Of a stretch of 64,000 bases of DNA, positions 52,363 through 60,080 are shown piece after piece (position 1 is the stretch's first letter; the number at the start of each line of letters is the position of its first letter). The notes under the pieces are model-generated. The model was not told the DNA's origin. It was given only the letters and a program-made list of their open reading frames with translations, and ran no database searches. The DNA comes from Oscillospiraceae bacterium (lineage in GTDB: Bacteria > Bacillota > Clostridia > Oscillospirales > Ruminococcaceae): positions 62,001 to 126,000 of the forward strand of contig JAFTVU010000002.1 in NCBI GenBank assembly GCA_017465665.1, given 5' to 3'. A program made the position numbers and the translations under genes.

Positions 52363-53039
52363 GCTTTCTTCGCCGCCTTTCTGATGAGATTGACAGTGCC
52401 GTTCCTGTCCGCTGTCATGAGAAATACCTCCTTTATCGGAACATTCTGCTCATGCAGCTTGCTGTTGAGCCATTTTTCACCAAGTCCGAGACGCATGAGC
52501 TGTTCCTCGTCCTTTACACCGTCACGGATGATTACGGCAGGCGGATCGATGGTAGTGCCGCCGTGCCCTGTATCGGAGCGTGTTGCGTTCTGGCAGTCTT
52601 TTTTCTGCATGAAATGTATCTTTCCGTTGGTCTCGACTATTGCGTAGTGAACCTCGGAAAGATCGAATATCTGCTGCTCGCGCATGGCTTCCACAAGGTC
52701 ATCCACAGTATAGCGCAGACGTTTCATTTCCTGCTGCTGGACAACGCCCTCGGAAATCACCACTCGCGGGCTGCCGATGATAAATCTGCGGAAGCGCGCG
52801 GATCTGACCATTATCGCAGATACTATGACATCAAGGCTCACCAGTGTGAATATGGGGATGATGCCCATCAGCATCGGCACGGAGGAATCCTCCACAGGCA
52901 TGGAGGCTATGTTGGAGATAAGGATAGTTACCACCAGCTCTGAGGGCTGCAGCTCGCCCAGCTGACGTTTGCCCATCAGCCGCAGCGAAAAGGTGATGAT
53001 GACATAAAGGATACAAGCGCGAATAAGAATGACCGCCAC
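52359..53039 (-). CDS. YetF/DUF421 family membrane protein
   Basis: The 226-residue protein has N-terminal transmembrane helices (VILIRACILYVIITFSLRL and IIPIFTLVSLDVIVSAIMV) with MGKRQLGELQPSELVVTILI, the YetF hallmark. A cytoplasmic domain follows (GSPRVVISEGVVQQQEMKRLRYTVDDLVEAMR). YetF-family proteins occur in spore-formers and have been tied to spore germinant or membrane functions. The GTG start at 53039 has AAGAGGT 7 bp upstream, and both SD and start lie inside a long hairpin (53033-53080). It follows spoIIIAH by 64 bp. Confidence 0.85.
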   Translation of the reverse strand: MAVILIRACILYVIITFSLRLMGKRQLGELQPSELVVTILISNIASMPVEDSSVPMLMGIIPIFTLVSLDVIVSAIMVRSARFRRFIIGSPRVVISEGVVQQQEMKRLRYTVDDLVEAMREQQIFDLSEVHYAIVETNGKIHFMQKKDCQNATRSDTGHGGTTIDPPAVIIRDGVKDEEQLMRLGLGEKWLNSKLHEQNVPIKEVFLMTADRNGTVNLIRKAAKKA

Positions 53040-53086
53040 AATAATACCTCTTTTCTGTTAAGCTGAGGTTATTGTGGCGGTTTTTT
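53033..53086. promoter_or_regulatory. Hairpin sequestering the yetF SD and start; plus-strand terminator
   Basis: Plus strand 53033-53050 (CCGCCACAATAATACCTC) pairs with 53065-53080 (GAGGTTATTGTGGCGG), 16 bp with a 2-base bulge and a 14-base loop. In the minus-strand mRNA the 3' arm is the SD plus the GTG start of yetF. Read on the plus strand it is followed by six T, a textbook intrinsic terminator for antisense transcripts. Confidence 0.75.
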
Positions 53087-53102
53087 CGCGGAATATTCTG
53101 TT

Positions 53103-53642
53103 TTAATTGATCTCAACGATAGTGATGCCGTCGCTGCTGACTTCGTATTCGGAAAGGAGCGTGCTCTTGATCTTAGCTGCCTGTACTGCGTCCAGCCCCT
53201 CGGTCTTTACGATGATGTTTGCACTGTTATCGCTGAGATAGCAAAGCGCGTCTTCAAAGCCCTGTGCCTTTAACAGGGATTCGATGGTGTTCTCGCTTTC
53301 AATGAGTGAGCTTAGCTGCAATGCATCGTTTGCTACCATACCGAGCTCGTCTGTGGTGAGATCTCCGCCCTGATACATGGAAGCAAGCACCTCTGCAGCT
53401 TCATCGCGGCTTGCCTGCTTGTCAAGCCTTGCCTGGGCAAAATAAGAATCTGTAGAAGATGTATCGGATACCAGCTCTGCCTCGCCGTAGTTCGTGGAGG
53501 ATACCTCCTTTGCAGGCTCGGTGATGTCCTGCTTTGCGGAGCTGTTCACGAAATAATTCACTGTTACCGCCGCGCCCAGCAGTACGGTAAGTCCTGCGAT
53601 GGCAAGCTGCTTTTTGCCGATGATGAGATTGAGTCTTTTCAT
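53103..53642 (-). CDS. spoIIIAH: Stage III sporulation protein AH
   Basis: The 179-residue protein has one N-terminal transmembrane helix (LAIAGLTVLLGAAVTVNYFV) and an outer domain of the YscJ/FliF-like ring-forming fold (ALCYLSDNSANIIVKTEGLDAVQ...). In spore-formers it forms the mother-cell half of the channel with forespore SpoIIQ. ATG 53642 has AAAGGAA upstream. The Ser/Thr/Asp-rich segment after the helix is poorly conserved. It is the last spoIIIA gene, with yetF downstream. Confidence 0.9.
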   Translation of the reverse strand: MKRLNLIIGKKQLAIAGLTVLLGAAVTVNYFVNSSAKQDITEPAKEVSSTNYGEAELVSDTSSTDSYFAQARLDKQASRDEAAEVLASMYQGGDLTTDELGMVANDALQLSSLIESENTIESLLKAQGFEDALCYLSDNSANIIVKTEGLDAVQAAKIKSTLLSEYEVSSDGITIVEIN

Positions 53643-53658
53643 GATATATTCCTTTCTG

Positions 53659-54186
53659 TCAATATGTAACATATATTCTTGATGAACTGATATTCAGTAC
53701 GCCCGATACCGTATTCACCACCTTTTCCTTAATGGATGGATCCTCTGCACCGCCGCATACTACGGCCACTCCTCGTACTTTCGGGAGTATGGTGCTCTGC
53801 TCCAGTGCATTCTTGCTGCTTCCGCTGCCTACCAGCACGACTGAGGTCTCGCTGTCTCCGCTGTAGGCTGAGCTGCCCTCTCCTGAGGTTTCGGATGAGC
53901 CGTTTCTGCTGTCGCGGGCGTATACCCGTTCAGAGGTGCTGTCCAGCGTGACCATCACGTCGGGCGCAGTAACTCCGTTTATTCCGCTGAGCAGGTGCTC
54001 CAGCCTTTGTTCAAGCTCACGCTCGATGGCGGCGGTGTTCTCGGTCGGGGGGCCGCTCTGCTCTTTTTGCGGCGTGAGCGTGCTCAGGAACAGCAGCAAT
54101 ATCACTATGATCCCTGCCGCGACTATTATGTTTCTGGTTCTTTTCCCTGACAGCAGTCCCTTGCAGTCAGCTATCTTCAGCTGCAT
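53659..54186 (-). CDS. spoIIIAG: Stage III sporulation protein AG
   Basis: The 175-residue protein has a transmembrane helix (NIIVAAGIIVILLLFLSTL) and an outer domain with GVTAPDVMVTLDSTSERVYA, LPKVRGVAVVCGGAEDP and VSGVLNISSSRIYVTY. This is the ring-building motif domain of SpoIIIAG, interrupted by a Ser/Gly-rich insert. It forms part of the mother-cell channel complex. AGAGGTGA precedes the ATG; the gene lies between spoIIIAF and spoIIIAH. Confidence 0.92.
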   Translation of the reverse strand: MQLKIADCKGLLSGKRTRNIIVAAGIIVILLLFLSTLTPQKEQSGPPTENTAAIERELEQRLEHLLSGINGVTAPDVMVTLDSTSERVYARDSRNGSSETSGEGSSAYSGDSETSVVLVGSGSSKNALEQSTILPKVRGVAVVCGGAEDPSIKEKVVNTVSGVLNISSSRIYVTY

Positions 54187-54193
54187 TTTGACT

Positions 54194-54661
54194 TCACCTC
54201 TTTATTTCGGTCTTGAGCTCTATTTCCTGAGGGAGTATTTCGGAAAGCAGTTCGGACGCTCTTTGCGAATCTGCTTCTTTGCCCTCGGGAAATACGAGCT
54301 TCACCTGTGTAATAGATATGCTGTACAGCCCTGAAATATTAACGTTTATGTGGATTTGTTCAGGAAAGATATCATTTTGGCTCAGTACGGCGGATATCTC
54401 ATTCTTCATATCCGTGCATATCTTCTTTTGCAGAGATCTGTTCACATCTCCTGAAAATCCGATATAGTCGGTATCTCCGCTTATGTTGTACTGATCCGTA
54501 TCCGGAGAAAGCTCTGCGCCTGTAACAGCATTGATCGTCACCAGTACGAATACGCAGGCTATCAGCAGAGATATCTGCTTTGTGAATTTGCTTTCGGGCA
54601 CGAGCAGACGGAACAAAGCGGCTGCTATTGCTGCCATGCAGACGGTGGTGAGAAATTCCAT
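54194..54661 (-). CDS. spoIIIAF: Stage III sporulation protein AF
   Basis: The 155-residue protein has two N-terminal transmembrane segments (FLTTVCMAAIAAALFRLLV and ISLLIACVFVLVTINAV) and an outer domain with DIFPEQIHINVNISGLYSISI, the ring-building fold of SpoIIIAF. TAGGAGGTG precedes the ATG. It lies 10 bp after spoIIIAE and 8 bp before spoIIIAG. Confidence 0.88.
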   Translation of the reverse strand: MEFLTTVCMAAIAAALFRLLVPESKFTKQISLLIACVFVLVTINAVTGAELSPDTDQYNISGDTDYIGFSGDVNRSLQKKICTDMKNEISAVLSQNDIFPEQIHINVNISGLYSISITQVKLVFPEGKEADSQRASELLSEILPQEIELKTEIKR

Positions 54662-54671
54662 GCTGCACCTC

Positions 54672-55784
54672 CTAAGCTGTGCCGTTGCCTATGGCGAGCA
54701 GTATAACTGCGGCTATCGTATTCAGCAGCAGAAAGCACACTATCACCGCCTGGATTATCGACATGACCGCGCCGCAGCTCTTCAGCAGAGAAGATAGCTC
54801 GCTGACGCCGAAAACATCGCTGAGAGTTTCAGCCGCAGTGAGCGACAGGCGGTAGCAGGCAACGTTGATAAGCGTGGGAAGAACGATGATCGCCGCAGCA
54901 AGCATACCGTATGTGCCTACGCTGCTTCGGATGAGCGAAAGGCTGCTGTGCACTGTGCCTACGGCATCTGAGATAGTTCCGCCTACTATAGGAACTCCTG
55001 AGGATACCGCGAATTTTGCGGTGCGGATAAGCACGTTATCGGCAGAACTTGTAACGAATGTCTGGAGCGAGAGTATGCTCATGAATACCGTCATAAGCAG
55101 CCCGAGCACCCATGTCACTATCTTTTTTACGAATTCTCCGAGCTTGCCAAGATTGAGCTGTGGATGTATCGCGCCTGTTATTGAAAGCCCCATCACAGCT
55201 CCGCAAAGGGGAGCAAGGAAGTTTACGGCAAGCTGAGAAAACAACTGCGTTGCGGCAAGTGTGACAGAGTTTATCACAGAGGCGGAGGCTGTTCGTCCCA
55301 TCACCGAGAGCACTCCCGCAAAAAGCGGAATAAACGTGGTGATGAAGACCGATGCGGAGCTGAGCAGCTCCAGCGTATCGGTCAGCACGTCTGATACCGC
55401 TGCCACAGTCATTCCTGCGCCTGCAAGAACACCGACTGTGGTGAACAATGAGCTGAGCTTGTCCGAACCATCGGAAACTCCCGCTGAAAGTCCGCATAGC
55501 AGTATCACGCCGCACAGTGCGGTCAGCAGCCGCAGCGGCCCTCCGATATTATCAAATATCATCTGCTTCAGCAGATCCAGTGCGCCTGAAAATGATAGTT
55601 GCGTTACTCCGTTGTTGTCAGGTGTTATGCCGCTACCGTCAAGTATCTCGGCAGCTTCGGGAGGAACTGCCTGCTCCAGCCGTTCTTTTCCGTAATCATA
55701 TATCTCGGCTGTTTCGGCACGGGCTGATATCCCGACAGAAAACAGCAGTATGATGGCGAGGAGCATAGTTAATATCTTGTGCAT
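54672..55784 (-). CDS. spoIIIAE: Stage III sporulation protein AE
   Basis: The 370-residue polytopic protein has a signal peptide (ILTMLLAIILLFSVGISARAE) and about eight hydrophobic segments, including LLTALCGVILLCGLSAGV, FVKKIVTWVLGLLMTVFMSIL and VGTYGMLAAAIIVLPTLINV. KFAVSSGVPIVGGTISDAVGTV is a conserved SpoIIIAE block. It is the main multi-pass subunit of the SpoIIIA complex. It lies 10 bp from spoIIIAD and 10 bp from spoIIIAF. Confidence 0.93.
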   Translation of the reverse strand: MHKILTMLLAIILLFSVGISARAETAEIYDYGKERLEQAVPPEAAEILDGSGITPDNNGVTQLSFSGALDLLKQMIFDNIGGPLRLLTALCGVILLCGLSAGVSDGSDKLSSLFTTVGVLAGAGMTVAAVSDVLTDTLELLSSASVFITTFIPLFAGVLSVMGRTASASVINSVTLAATQLFSQLAVNFLAPLCGAVMGLSITGAIHPQLNLGKLGEFVKKIVTWVLGLLMTVFMSILSLQTFVTSSADNVLIRTAKFAVSSGVPIVGGTISDAVGTVHSSLSLIRSSVGTYGMLAAAIIVLPTLINVACYRLSLTAAETLSDVFGVSELSSLLKSCGAVMSIIQAVIVCFLLLNTIAAVILLAIGNGTA

Positions 55785-55794
55785 TTTTTCGTCC

Positions 55795-56187
55795 TTATAT
55801 TACGTTTATGAGGTCTGTTACGAGCTCTGCCAGTGAAGCGAATACAGGAAGAGATATAGCCACTATCGCTGCCTTTCCTGCAAGCTCTATCTTTGATGCT
55901 ATGGCGCTTTCGCCTGCGTCACGGCAGCTGTCCGAGGCAAGCTGTGTTATATAGCAGACCGCCAGCGCTTTCATAAGCGCCTGAGCATAGCCGTTGTCAA
56001 GACCTGCGGCGGAGGTGAGTTCGGTAATTGCCGATATGGATGGCGCGAGCATATCCATCACCGCCATCATTATAAGAACACCGCAGGCTATGCTTATTCC
56101 TATGGCGGCATCGGGCTTGAAGCGGCGAACTATCATGCACAGCACAGCCGACAGTATCCCAAGCCCTGCGATCGAGGTTATATCCAT
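55795..56187 (-). CDS. spoIIIAD: Stage III sporulation protein AD
   Basis: The 130-residue membrane protein has about four helices, with PDAAIGISIACGVLIMMAVMDML and AQALMKALAVCYITQLASDSCRDAGESAIASKIELAGKAAI (a conserved span of about 40 residues). I chose ATG 56187 with GTGGTGA upstream; the longer frame overlaps spoIIIAC and lacks an SD. It starts 4 bp after the spoIIIAC stop. Confidence 0.92.
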   Translation of the reverse strand: MDITSIAGLGILSAVLCMIVRRFKPDAAIGISIACGVLIMMAVMDMLAPSISAITELTSAAGLDNGYAQALMKALAVCYITQLASDSCRDAGESAIASKIELAGKAAIVAISLPVFASLAELVTDLINVI

Positions 56188-56191
56188 TTTG

Positions 56192-56389
56192 TCACCACAA
56201 TCCGAACACCGAGCGTATCGTCTCAAAAAGCTCGTCTATGGCAGGGATGAGCATCATCAGCACGATTATCAGACCTGCCACTGTCATCATCATTGCCTGC
56301 TCGTCATGGTCGGTCTTTTTCAGTATCTGGTTTAGTACCGCTACGATTATTCCGACTGCGGCTATTTTGAATATCAGATCAAGCTCCAT
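56192..56389 (-). CDS. spoIIIAC: Stage III sporulation protein AC
   Basis: The 65-residue protein has two transmembrane helices (LIFKIAAVGIIVAVLNQIL and MMMTVAGLIIVLMMLIPAI) joined by KKTDHDEQA, the hallmark of SpoIIIAC. It lies 11 bp after spoIIIAB and 4 bp before spoIIIAD. Confidence 0.93.
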   Translation of the reverse strand: MELDLIFKIAAVGIIVAVLNQILKKTDHDEQAMMMTVAGLIIVLMMLIPAIDELFETIRSVFGLW

Positions 56390-56400
56390 ATTTCACCGTC

Positions 56401-56889
56401 CTAAATTATCAATATAGCCAGACCTGCACCGAGCAATGAACCTACCGAGCGGTATAGCTTGCCCTTGCCGCGCACTTCTTCCTCCGCTTCGGCGGATAGT
56501 TTCTCTAGCCGTGCGCCGTGCAGCTCCAGAAGCGATAGCTGCCCCTCCGCCGAGCAGGTGCCCAGCTCGCGTCCGAGCTCAGCGAGCAGTTCGGCCTCTG
56601 CCTTACCGCAGAAGCTGCAGGAGCGCAGCTGCTCTACCGCGTCCGTCCATGCGGTCTTTATATCGGCAGTATCCTTTCTGCTTTCGCGCAGAAGCTCGCC
56701 GAAAATGCCGCTACAGCTTTCGGCAAGCTCATCCAGAGTGGGGGAGGTACAGCGTATCGCGATGGAAAATTCCGCCGTAGTGCGGCTCAGCTCCGAAAGC
56801 AGCTGTGAGCGCTTGCGAAGCTCTGTGCTTTTTGCAATGCCGCAGAATGTGCATAATAAAAACGCTGCTGCGGCAGGAATGAGGTTCAC
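56401..56889 (-). CDS. spoIIIAB: Stage III sporulation protein AB
   Basis: The 162-residue protein starts at GTG with AAAGGAG 6 bp before it. It has an N-terminal helix (IPAAAAFLLCTFCGIAKS), a cytoplasmic helical domain with LSRTTAEFSIAIRCTSPTLDELAES, and a C-terminal helix (YRSVGSLLGAGLAILII). The fold resembles the type II secretion/T4P GspF-type platform domain. It overlaps spoIIIAA by four bases, so ATPase and platform are coupled. It is relatively rich in Glu and Ser. Confidence 0.88.
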   Translation of the reverse strand: MNLIPAAAAFLLCTFCGIAKSTELRKRSQLLSELSRTTAEFSIAIRCTSPTLDELAESCSGIFGELLRESRKDTADIKTAWTDAVEQLRSCSFCGKAEAELLAELGRELGTCSAEGQLSLLELHGARLEKLSAEAEEEVRGKGKLYRSVGSLLGAGLAILII

Positions 56890-57749
56890 AGCGCAGCTCC
56901 TTTCCTCTGATGCCTGATCTCAGCAAGAGCACCCTTTGAGCCGAGGACGGCTATGCTGTCAAAGCTCTCTGCTATGCTGCGCGTGATCGTATCTGAATAC
57001 AGCTCGTCTACGGAATCGGCGTGGATAGTTGCAAGCAGCTTCACACCGCAGTTAAGGCAGTGCTTTATTGATGCGGTATCTCCGCTTATCTCATCGCATA
57101 GGATGATATCAGGGCTGAGTGTGCGCAGGGCTATCATAATACCCTCTGTTCTTGGGTAGCCGCTTAGCACGTCCGTGTTCTCTCCCACGTCGAGGGTTGG
57201 TGTGCCTTTGTGTGAGGCTGCAAGCTCATCGCGGCTGTCTATAAGCGCGACTCTGTGACGTGCTCCCAGCAGACGTGCCAGATCACGCAGGATGGTGGTC
57301 TTGCCCGACATGGGCTTTCCCACTATAAGCAGCGAGCGCAGACCGTTTCGGAATACGGCATTGTACAGCTCCTCGCCGCAGCCTTTTATCTCTCTTGCTA
57401 GTCTGATATTTATTGAGGATATATCACGCAGAGTGACGAGCTTTCCGTCCTGCATGACAGCCGTTCCGCAGAAGCCTGCTCTGTGTCCGCCTGGGAGTGT
57501 TATGTAGCCCTCGCGTATCTCCCGAGCATAGCTGTGCACGGAATGGCGGCAAAGCTCCTGAAAGCAGGCTTCGATATCATCCCGCGTAAGTATATCGGAG
57601 CAGCTTGATATCCGCCCGTCAGCCATTACCGCTGCGGCACGCCTGCCTGCCCGAAGCCGTATCTCGCACAGCTTTTCCGCACCCTGAGGCGGCTTCACCA
57701 GCTCTGCAGCTGTTTTCAGAGGAATATCCCATGTTCTTGCAGCTATCAT
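56886..57749 (-). CDS. spoIIIAA: Stage III sporulation protein AA, ATPase
   Basis: The 287-residue cytoplasmic ATPase resembles secretion ATPases and powers the SpoIIIA-Q channel. The Walker A motif is GKPMSGKT at about residues 144-151, with Walker B in DIILCDEISGD and LLATIHADSVDELY further on. EGYITLPGGHRAGFCGTAV is a conserved block of the N-terminal domain. ATG 57749 has GAGGG 8 bp upstream; a longer frame runs upstream without support. It heads an eight-gene spoIIIA operon. Confidence 0.94.
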   Translation of the reverse strand: MIAARTWDIPLKTAAELVKPPQGAEKLCEIRLRAGRRAAAVMADGRISSCSDILTRDDIEACFQELCRHSVHSYAREIREGYITLPGGHRAGFCGTAVMQDGKLVTLRDISSINIRLAREIKGCGEELYNAVFRNGLRSLLIVGKPMSGKTTILRDLARLLGARHRVALIDSRDELAASHKGTPTLDVGENTDVLSGYPRTEGIMIALRTLSPDIILCDEISGDTASIKHCLNCGVKLLATIHADSVDELYSDTITRSIAESFDSIAVLGSKGALAEIRHQRKGAAL

Positions 57750-57850
57750 TTTACATTCCCTCGCTTTCGTTTTGTAAAGTCTATGATGTACTTGTCCGAG
57801 ATAGAACAGGAAAATATCATCGTATATCAGCGAAAATGTTGAAAAAACAC

Positions 57851-57879
57851 TTGTACAAACGATGAAAATATGATATACT
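57851..57879 (+). promoter_or_regulatory. Sigma-A promoter of the asp23-nusB-xse-ispA-dxs operon
   Basis: TTGTAC (57851-57856) and TATACT (57874-57879), 17-bp spacer, about 50 bp before the asp23 start and divergent from spoIIIA. Confidence 0.75.
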
Positions 57880-57928
57880 ATACTAGAATAACTTTGTTCA
57901 TACGACTCTAAACAGGAGGAAATATAAT

Positions 57929-58273
57929 ATGGAAGCAAATGCAAACAAGCCCGTTGGCTCTATTCAGGTGTCTGATTCGGTCCTTGTGAAGATCGCTGAG
58001 GTAGCGGCAACAGAGATTGAGGGAGTTGACTGCAACGGTCAGTCGCTCACACCTGCAAGCACAAAGGCAAAGCTGTTCACAAAGAGCGTGCGCTCCAAGC
58101 TCACAGGAGAATCTGTGGCTATAGCACTGGATATAGTTGTGCTGGAGGGCTTCAACGCAGTTACAGTGGCAGAGCACGTTCAGAAGAGCGTAAAATCCGC
58201 CGTGCAGAGCATGACAGGCTTTACTGTAACAAAGGTGGATGTCAACGTAGTGGGCATAAAATTCAAGCAGTAA
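57929..58273 (+). CDS. Asp23/Gls24 family protein
   Basis: The 114-residue protein has the alkaline-shock/Gls24 fold: ISVSDSVLVKIAEVAATEIEGV-like N-terminus and EHVQKSVKSAVQSMTGFTVTKVDVNVVGI at the end. In Bacillus the equivalent yqhY also sits before nusB and is linked to acetyl-CoA carboxylase regulation. Here accB and accC are absent. ACAGGAGG precedes the ATG, and nusB starts 12 bp after the stop. Confidence 0.9.
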   Translation: MEANANKPVGSIQVSDSVLVKIAEVAATEIEGVDCNGQSLTPASTKAKLFTKSVRSKLTGESVAIALDIVVLEGFNAVTVAEHVQKSVKSAVQSMTGFTVTKVDVNVVGIKFKQ

Positions 58274-58285
58274 GAGGAAGACAAG

Positions 58286-58702
58286 ATGGAAGAAAGATTG
58301 ACAAGACGAGAAGTTCGTGAGGGCGCATTCATAATCCTTTATCAGACTCTTTTCGGAGTGGATACCGAGGAGATCTGCGCTGCAAACGAGGAAGCCTTTG
58401 GTCTTGCAAAGAACGAGGAAACGGACGAGATAGTAAACGGTGTTCTTGCTCATGACAAGGAGCTGGAGGAGATAATCGCAAAATTCAGTACTACACGTTC
58501 CGTAGCAAGAATCGCAAAGATAAACATGGTGATAATGAAGATCGCCGTATATGAGATGAAGTACTGCGACAGAGTTCCCAATGCAGCTGCTATCAATGAG
58601 GCTGTGGAGCTTGCGAAGAAGTACGCATACAAGGCAGATAGTGGCTTTATCAACGGTGTGCTGAACGCATATCTCGGAGAGCTGGATGGAAACAAGGAAT
58701 AA
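58286..58702 (+). CDS. nusB: Transcription antitermination protein NusB
   Basis: The 138-residue all-helical protein binds boxA RNA with S10 for rRNA antitermination. Conserved parts are RREVREGAFIILYQTLF, ARIAKINMVIMKIAVYEMKYC and AAAINEAVELAKKYAYKADSGFINGVL. AGAGGAAG lies upstream of the ATG. It overlaps xseA by 17 bases. Confidence 0.94.
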   Translation: MEERLTRREVREGAFIILYQTLFGVDTEEICAANEEAFGLAKNEETDEIVNGVLAHDKELEEIIAKFSTTRSVARIAKINMVIMKIAVYEMKYCDRVPNAAAINEAVELAKKYAYKADSGFINGVLNAYLGELDGNKE

Positions 58703-59891
58703 ACCTCCCATAGTTACCGTATCTCAGGTCAACCGCGTAGTGGGTATGCTCATTAAGAGTGATAAAAGGCTTCAGAATGTGGCGGTAAAGGGAGAGGTAT
58801 CCAATTTCACCCGTCACTACAAGACAGGCCATCTTTATTTTACTTTGAAAGATGAGCAGACCCAGCTAAAGGCTGTGATGTTTGCAGGAAATGCGGCAGG
58901 GCTTCGTTTTGATCCCGATAACGGAGACAAGTTAGTGTGCTATGGCGCGATAACCGTGTATGAGCCCAATGGCGTGTATCAGATAAACTGTACCGCTATG
59001 GAAAAGGACGGCGAGGGTGAGCAGGCTGCTGCTCTTGAGGAGCTGAAAAAGCGCCTTTATGATGAGGGCTTGTTTTCCCGTAAAAGACCTGTTCCGTCCA
59101 TGCCTAAGAAGATAGCTGTGATCACCTCCGCAGGCGGTGCGGCTTTGCAGGATATCATCAATATCATTTCCCGCAGATATCCGCTCGTAACGCTTGTTGT
59201 GATCCCTGCACAGGTGCAGGGCGTCGGTGCGGCGGAGTCGGTGGCAGGGGCGATCGGCAGAGCACAGAATACAGGTGCGGATACCATCATCTTCGGACGC
59301 GGCGGCGGCTCTTCGGAGGATCTCAGCGCGTTCAATGCGGAGATAGTTGCGCGTGCTGTCTATAACAGCGCCATCCCGACGATATCTGCAGTAGGCCATG
59401 AGACAGATTTCACTCTGGCTGATCTTGCGGCTGACATGAGAGCGCCTACGCCCTCGGCAGCAGCAGAGCTGGCAGTGCCTGATATAGCAGCGTTTCTTTC
59501 TGCTATAGACGGTATGGAGCGCAGGATAGGCATAAACACAAAGCGCTGTATTTCGGAGCAGGAAAGCAGGCTGGAATATCTCAGCAGCATAACAAAGGCG
59601 CGCTCACCGCAGAACAGGATAGACTTGCTGTCGCAGCGGCTGGAGAATATATCGGAAACGATATGCGGCAGAGTTCACTCCTCTCTTGACAGAGCGGAGC
59701 ACACGCTTACAGCAAATGCGGAGATGATATCGGCACTGAATCCTCTTGCGGTACTGGTGCGCGGATATTCTGTCACAAGCTGCAACGGAAGCATAGTAAC
59801 TGACGCTGCGGAGCTTTCAAAGGGCGATGCGGTGGATATACGTCTTGCAAAGGGCAGCGTAAGGGCTGAGATTACAGAGATCGGAAGGTAA
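58686..59891 (+). CDS. xseA: Exodeoxyribonuclease VII large subunit
   Basis: The 401-residue catalytic subunit has an N-terminal OB domain (AVKGEVSNFTRHYKTGHLYF and VYQINCTAMEKDGEGEQ) and the catalytic middle (RKRPVPSMPKKIAVITSAGGAA, RGGGSSEDLSAFN, ISAVGHETDFTLADLAADMRAPTPSAAAE). A coiled-coil C-terminus follows. The start overlaps nusB by 17 bases, suggesting coupling. xseB follows almost directly. Confidence 0.95.
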   Translation: METRNKPPIVTVSQVNRVVGMLIKSDKRLQNVAVKGEVSNFTRHYKTGHLYFTLKDEQTQLKAVMFAGNAAGLRFDPDNGDKLVCYGAITVYEPNGVYQINCTAMEKDGEGEQAAALEELKKRLYDEGLFSRKRPVPSMPKKIAVITSAGGAALQDIINIISRRYPLVTLVVIPAQVQGVGAAESVAGAIGRAQNTGADTIIFGRGGGSSEDLSAFNAEIVARAVYNSAIPTISAVGHETDFTLADLAADMRAPTPSAAAELAVPDIAAFLSAIDGMERRIGINTKRCISEQESRLEYLSSITKARSPQNRIDLLSQRLENISETICGRVHSSLDRAEHTLTANAEMISALNPLAVLVRGYSVTSCNGSIVTDAAELSKGDAVDIRLAKGSVRAEITEIGR

Positions 59892-59892
59892 C

Positions 59893-60072
59893 ATGATGGA
59901 TTTTGAAAAGTCTATGGCAAGGCTTCAGGAGATATCCGAGCGCATGAGCGGTGAGCTCGCGCTGGAAGAATCTATGAAGCTCTACACAGAGGCTGTGGAG
60001 CTTACGAAGCAGTGCCGTGAATATATAAATGCCGCAAAGCTTACGATAGAGCAGCTTGAAGCGGCTGAGTGA
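59893..60072 (+). CDS. xseB: Exodeoxyribonuclease VII small subunit
   Basis: The 59-residue helical subunit MMDFEKSMARLQEISERMSG...LALEESMKLYTEAVEL...AAKLTIEQLEAAE matches XseB, which coats the coiled coil of XseA. It begins one base after the xseA stop; a second ATG three bases on is an equal start. It overlaps or abuts ispA. Confidence 0.93.
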   Translation: MMDFEKSMARLQEISERMSGELALEESMKLYTEAVELTKQCREYINAAKLTIEQLEAAE

Positions 60073-60080
60073 GGATATTT

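Noticed and set aside
57749-57900. Sigma-E promoter for spoIIIA
   Set aside because: A TCATATT that fits a sigma-E -35 occurs on the minus strand, but the only CATACA-like match after it is poor and about 9 bp away, short of the expected 13-14.
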